In this document: in pieces, positions 61,831 through 64,000 of the stretch
Layout of the letters: every line of letters begins with the position of its first letter
Numbering within the stretch: position 1 is the stretch's first letter
Source: Saccoglossus kowalevskii
Taxonomy: Eukaryota; Hemichordata; Enteropneusta; Harrimaniidae
DNA: 64,000 bases
Direction of reading: 5' to 3'
Assembly: GCF_000003605.2 (NCBI RefSeq)
Contig: NW_003135827.1
Location: 1 to 64,000 of the forward strand
Position numbers and translations under genes: made by a program
Notes under the pieces: model-generated
The model's input: only the letters and a program-made list of their open reading frames with translations
What the model was told of the DNA's origin: nothing
Databases searched by the model: none

Positions 61831-64000
61831 ATGTGTTGGTCAGGGTTATGACCCTGCGTATTTTTCGGTGGGTACCATTTAATTTCACTATCCTGGCTAC
61901 GTGTTAAAATGGTTATGAATTCACTCTGAATAAGTACGTACATAACCGACCAATCGTGGACTTTAATTCAATGTGTTGGTCAGGGTTCTGACCCTGTGTA
62001 TTTTTCGGTGGGTACCATTTAATTTCACTACCCTGGCTACGTGTTAAAATGGTTATGAATTCATTTTGGATAAGTACGTACATAACCGACCAATCGTGGA
62101 CTTTAATTCAATGTGTTGGTCAGGGTTCTGACCCTGTGTATTTTTCGGTGGGTACCGTTTAATTTCACTACCCTGGCTACGTGTTAAAATGGTTATGAAT
62201 TCATTTTGCATAAGTACGTACATAACCGACCAATCGTGGACTTTATTTTGCATGCAGGTAAGGTATACCTACAGACATAACTGTGGACATTATGCTTAAA
62301 CTTATGTACTAAGACGTTAGTTAACATTTAATATCAGGCAATGCATTGGTTCATTACCCTGGCTACGTGTTAAAATGGTTATGAATTCACTCTGGATAAG
62401 TACGTACATAACCGACCAATCGTGGACTTTAATTCAATGTGTTGGTCAGGGTTCTGACCCTGTGTATTTTTCGGTGGGTACTGTTTAATTTCACTATCCT
62501 GGCTACGTGTTAAAATGGTTATGAATTCACTCTGGATAAGTACGTACAAAACCGACCAATCATGGACTTTAATTCAATGTGTTGGTCAGGGTTCTGACCC
62601 TGTGTATTTTTCGGTGGGTACCGTTTAATTTCACTATCCTGGCTATGTGTTAAAATGGTTATGAATTCATTTTGGATAAGTACGTACATAACCGACCAAT
62701 CGTGGACTTTAATTCAATGTGTTGGTCAGGGTTCTGACCCTGTGTATTTTTCGGTGGGTACCGTTTAATTTCACTACCCTGGCTATGCGTTAAAATGGTT
62801 ATGAATTCATTTTGGATAAGTACGTACATAACCGACCAATCGTGGACTTTAATTCAATGTGTTGGTCAGGGTTCTGACCCTGTGTATTTTTCGGTGGGTA
62901 CCGTTTAATCTCACTATCCTGGCTACGCGTTAAAATGGTTATGACTTCATTTTGGATAAGTACGTACATAACCGACCAATTGTGGACTTTAATTCAATGT
63001 GTTGGTCAGGGTTCTGACCCTGTGTATTTTTCGGTGGGTACCATTTAATTTCACTATCCTGGCTACGTGTTAAAATGGTTATGAATTCATTTTGGATAAG
63101 TACGTACATAACCGACCAATCATGGACTTTAATTCAATGTGTTGGTCAGGATTCTGACCCTGTGTATTTTTCGGTGGGTACCGTTTAATTTCACTATCCT
63201 GGCTACGTGTTAAAATGGTTATGAATTCATTTTGGATAAGTACGTACATAACCGACCAATCGTGGACTTTAATTCAATGTGTTGGTCAGGGTTCTGACCC
63301 TGTGTATTTTTCGGTGGGTACCGTTTAATTTCACTACCCTGGCTACGTGTTAAAATGGTTATGAATTCATTTTGGATAAGTACGTACATAACCGACCAAT
63401 CGTGGACTTTAATTCAATGTGTTGGTCAGGGTTCTGACCCTGTGTATTTTTCGGTGGGTACCGTTTAATTTCACTATCCTGGCTATGTGTTAAAATGGTT
63501 ATGAATTCACTCTGGATAAGTACGTACATAACCGACCAATCGTGGACTTTAATTCAATGTGTTGGTCAGGGTTCTGACCCTGTGTATTTTTCGGTGGGTA
63601 CCGTTTAATTTCACTATCCTGGCTACGTGTTAAAATGGTTATGAATTCATTTTGGATAAGTACATACATAACCGACCAATCGTTGACTTTAATTCAATGT
63701 GTTGGTCAGGGTTCTGACCCTGTGTATTTTTCGGTGGGTACCGTTTAATTTCACTACCCTGGCTACGCGTTAAAATGGTTATGAATTCATTTTGGATAAG
63801 TACGTACATAACCGACCAATCGTGGACTTTAATTCAATGTGTTGGTCAGGGTTCTGACCCTGTGTATTTTTCGGTGGGTACCGTTTAATTTCACTACCCT
63901 GGCTACGCGTTAAAATGGTTATGAATTCATTTTGGATAAGTACGTACATAACCGACCAATCATGGACTTTAATTCAATGTGTTGGTCAGGGTTCTGACCC
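61831..64000. repeat. Type B satellite block at the right edge
   Basis: About 15 units of type B with one marker segment at 62246-62349. It is followed by the full post-marker haplotype ('ctctgg', 'ctctgg' plus 'tacaaaacc', 'tatgtg', 'tatgcg', 'taatctcac' with 'gacttcatttt', 'caattgtgg'). The window ends inside a monomer at unit base 111. Confidence 0.9.
62246..62349. repeat. Marker segment 21
   Basis: Subtype 'cttaaactta', last marker in the window. Followed by the full downstream haplotype with 'tacaaaacc', 'tatgtg', 'tatgcg', 'taatctcac', 'gacttcatttt' and 'caattgtgg'. About 16 units after the previous marker. Confidence 0.95.

Larger units (their letters stand above)
1..64000. repeat. 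140-bp tandem satellite array spanning the entire window
   Basis: The sequence repeats every 140 bp in one orientation from end to end; the copy at 6148-6287 matches the apparent consensus. Landmarks in unit order (unit base 1 = 'ttcactaccctgg'): 'tggctacgcgtt' at 11-22, 'gaattc' at 34-39, 'ggataagtacgtacataacc' at 45-64, 'gaccaatcgtgg' at 65-76, 'ggtcagggttctgaccctg' at 95-113, 'tatttttcggtgggtaccg' at 116-134. By my hand count there are 26 C and 31 G per unit (about 41% GC) and 7 CpG, slightly more than expected from base composition. Window length and 21 longer units imply about 430 standard monomers. Neighbouring copies differ at only a few sites. The array has no edge in the window and no interruption by unrelated DNA except the 104-bp marker segments. 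Seen: the tandem structure. Inferred: eukaryotic heterochromatin. Family and species are not recognised. Confidence 0.99.

Noticed and set aside
1-64000. CRISPR array or other prokaryotic repeat locus
   Set aside because: The 140-bp units abut with no unique spacers, there are no cas-like genes, and the length and monomer divergence are typical of eukaryotic satellite.
1-64000. Ribosomal spacer, telomeric repeats, tRNA or other RNA genes
   Set aside because: No rRNA-like sequence, no telomere-type short repeats and no cloverleaf was seen; every stretch is explained by the satellite or its marker variant.

Overview
The whole 64 kb window is one uninterrupted head-to-tail satellite DNA array. 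No protein gene, RNA gene or recognisable transposon is visible on either strand, and both window edges fall inside a repeat unit, so the array continues in both directions. The basic unit is 140 bp (reference copy 6148-6287, about 41% GC). There are roughly 430 copies of it, plus 21 copies of a longer 186-bp variant. This is typical of eukaryotic heterochromatin (centromeric, pericentromeric, subtelomeric or a heterochromatic block). I do not recognise the family and cannot name the species. The monomer keeps seven CpG sites, and each varies between copies mainly as CpG to TpG or CpA. That suggests a host that methylates CpG (for example a vertebrate, mollusc or plant), but this is inference.

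Layout. Two main monomer types are intermingled. Type B (core 'caatcgtgg', 'ctttaattcaatgtg', 'ttcacta') makes up most of the window. Type A (core 'caatcttgg', often 'ctttatttcaatatg' and 'ttcatta') is concentrated at 1-3080, 9050-9835, 18421-20690, 51431-52240, 55841-56300 and 60515-61830. Within the B-type stretches, 21 'marker' units occur between 7.3 and 62.3 kb. In each, the last 58 bp of the monomer is replaced by an unrelated 104-bp segment rich in palindromes, giving a 186-bp unit. Markers are 7 to 40 units apart, close to whole-monomer multiples. Each is usually followed by the same ordered series of variant monomers, so the array has a marker-anchored but irregular higher-order structure.

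History visible in the sequence. Recent local amplifications appear as 2-, 3-, 4-, 5- and 8-unit tandem duplications. Several blocks with the same rare variants in the same order recur 1.2, 12, 16, 37 and 52 kb apart. This fits repeated unequal exchange and gene conversion. Two marker subtypes are linked to different downstream haplotypes. Short clusters of one-base homopolymer deletions probably reflect residual sequencing or assembly error.

The short open frames here (about 60-124 codons) are by-products of the repeat. The unit length is not a multiple of three, the same peptides recur in every copy, and there is no sign of coding constraint. The best candidate for something undescribed is the marker-unit system: a palindrome-rich 104-bp segment embedded at one fixed phase of a satellite monomer and spread through the array.
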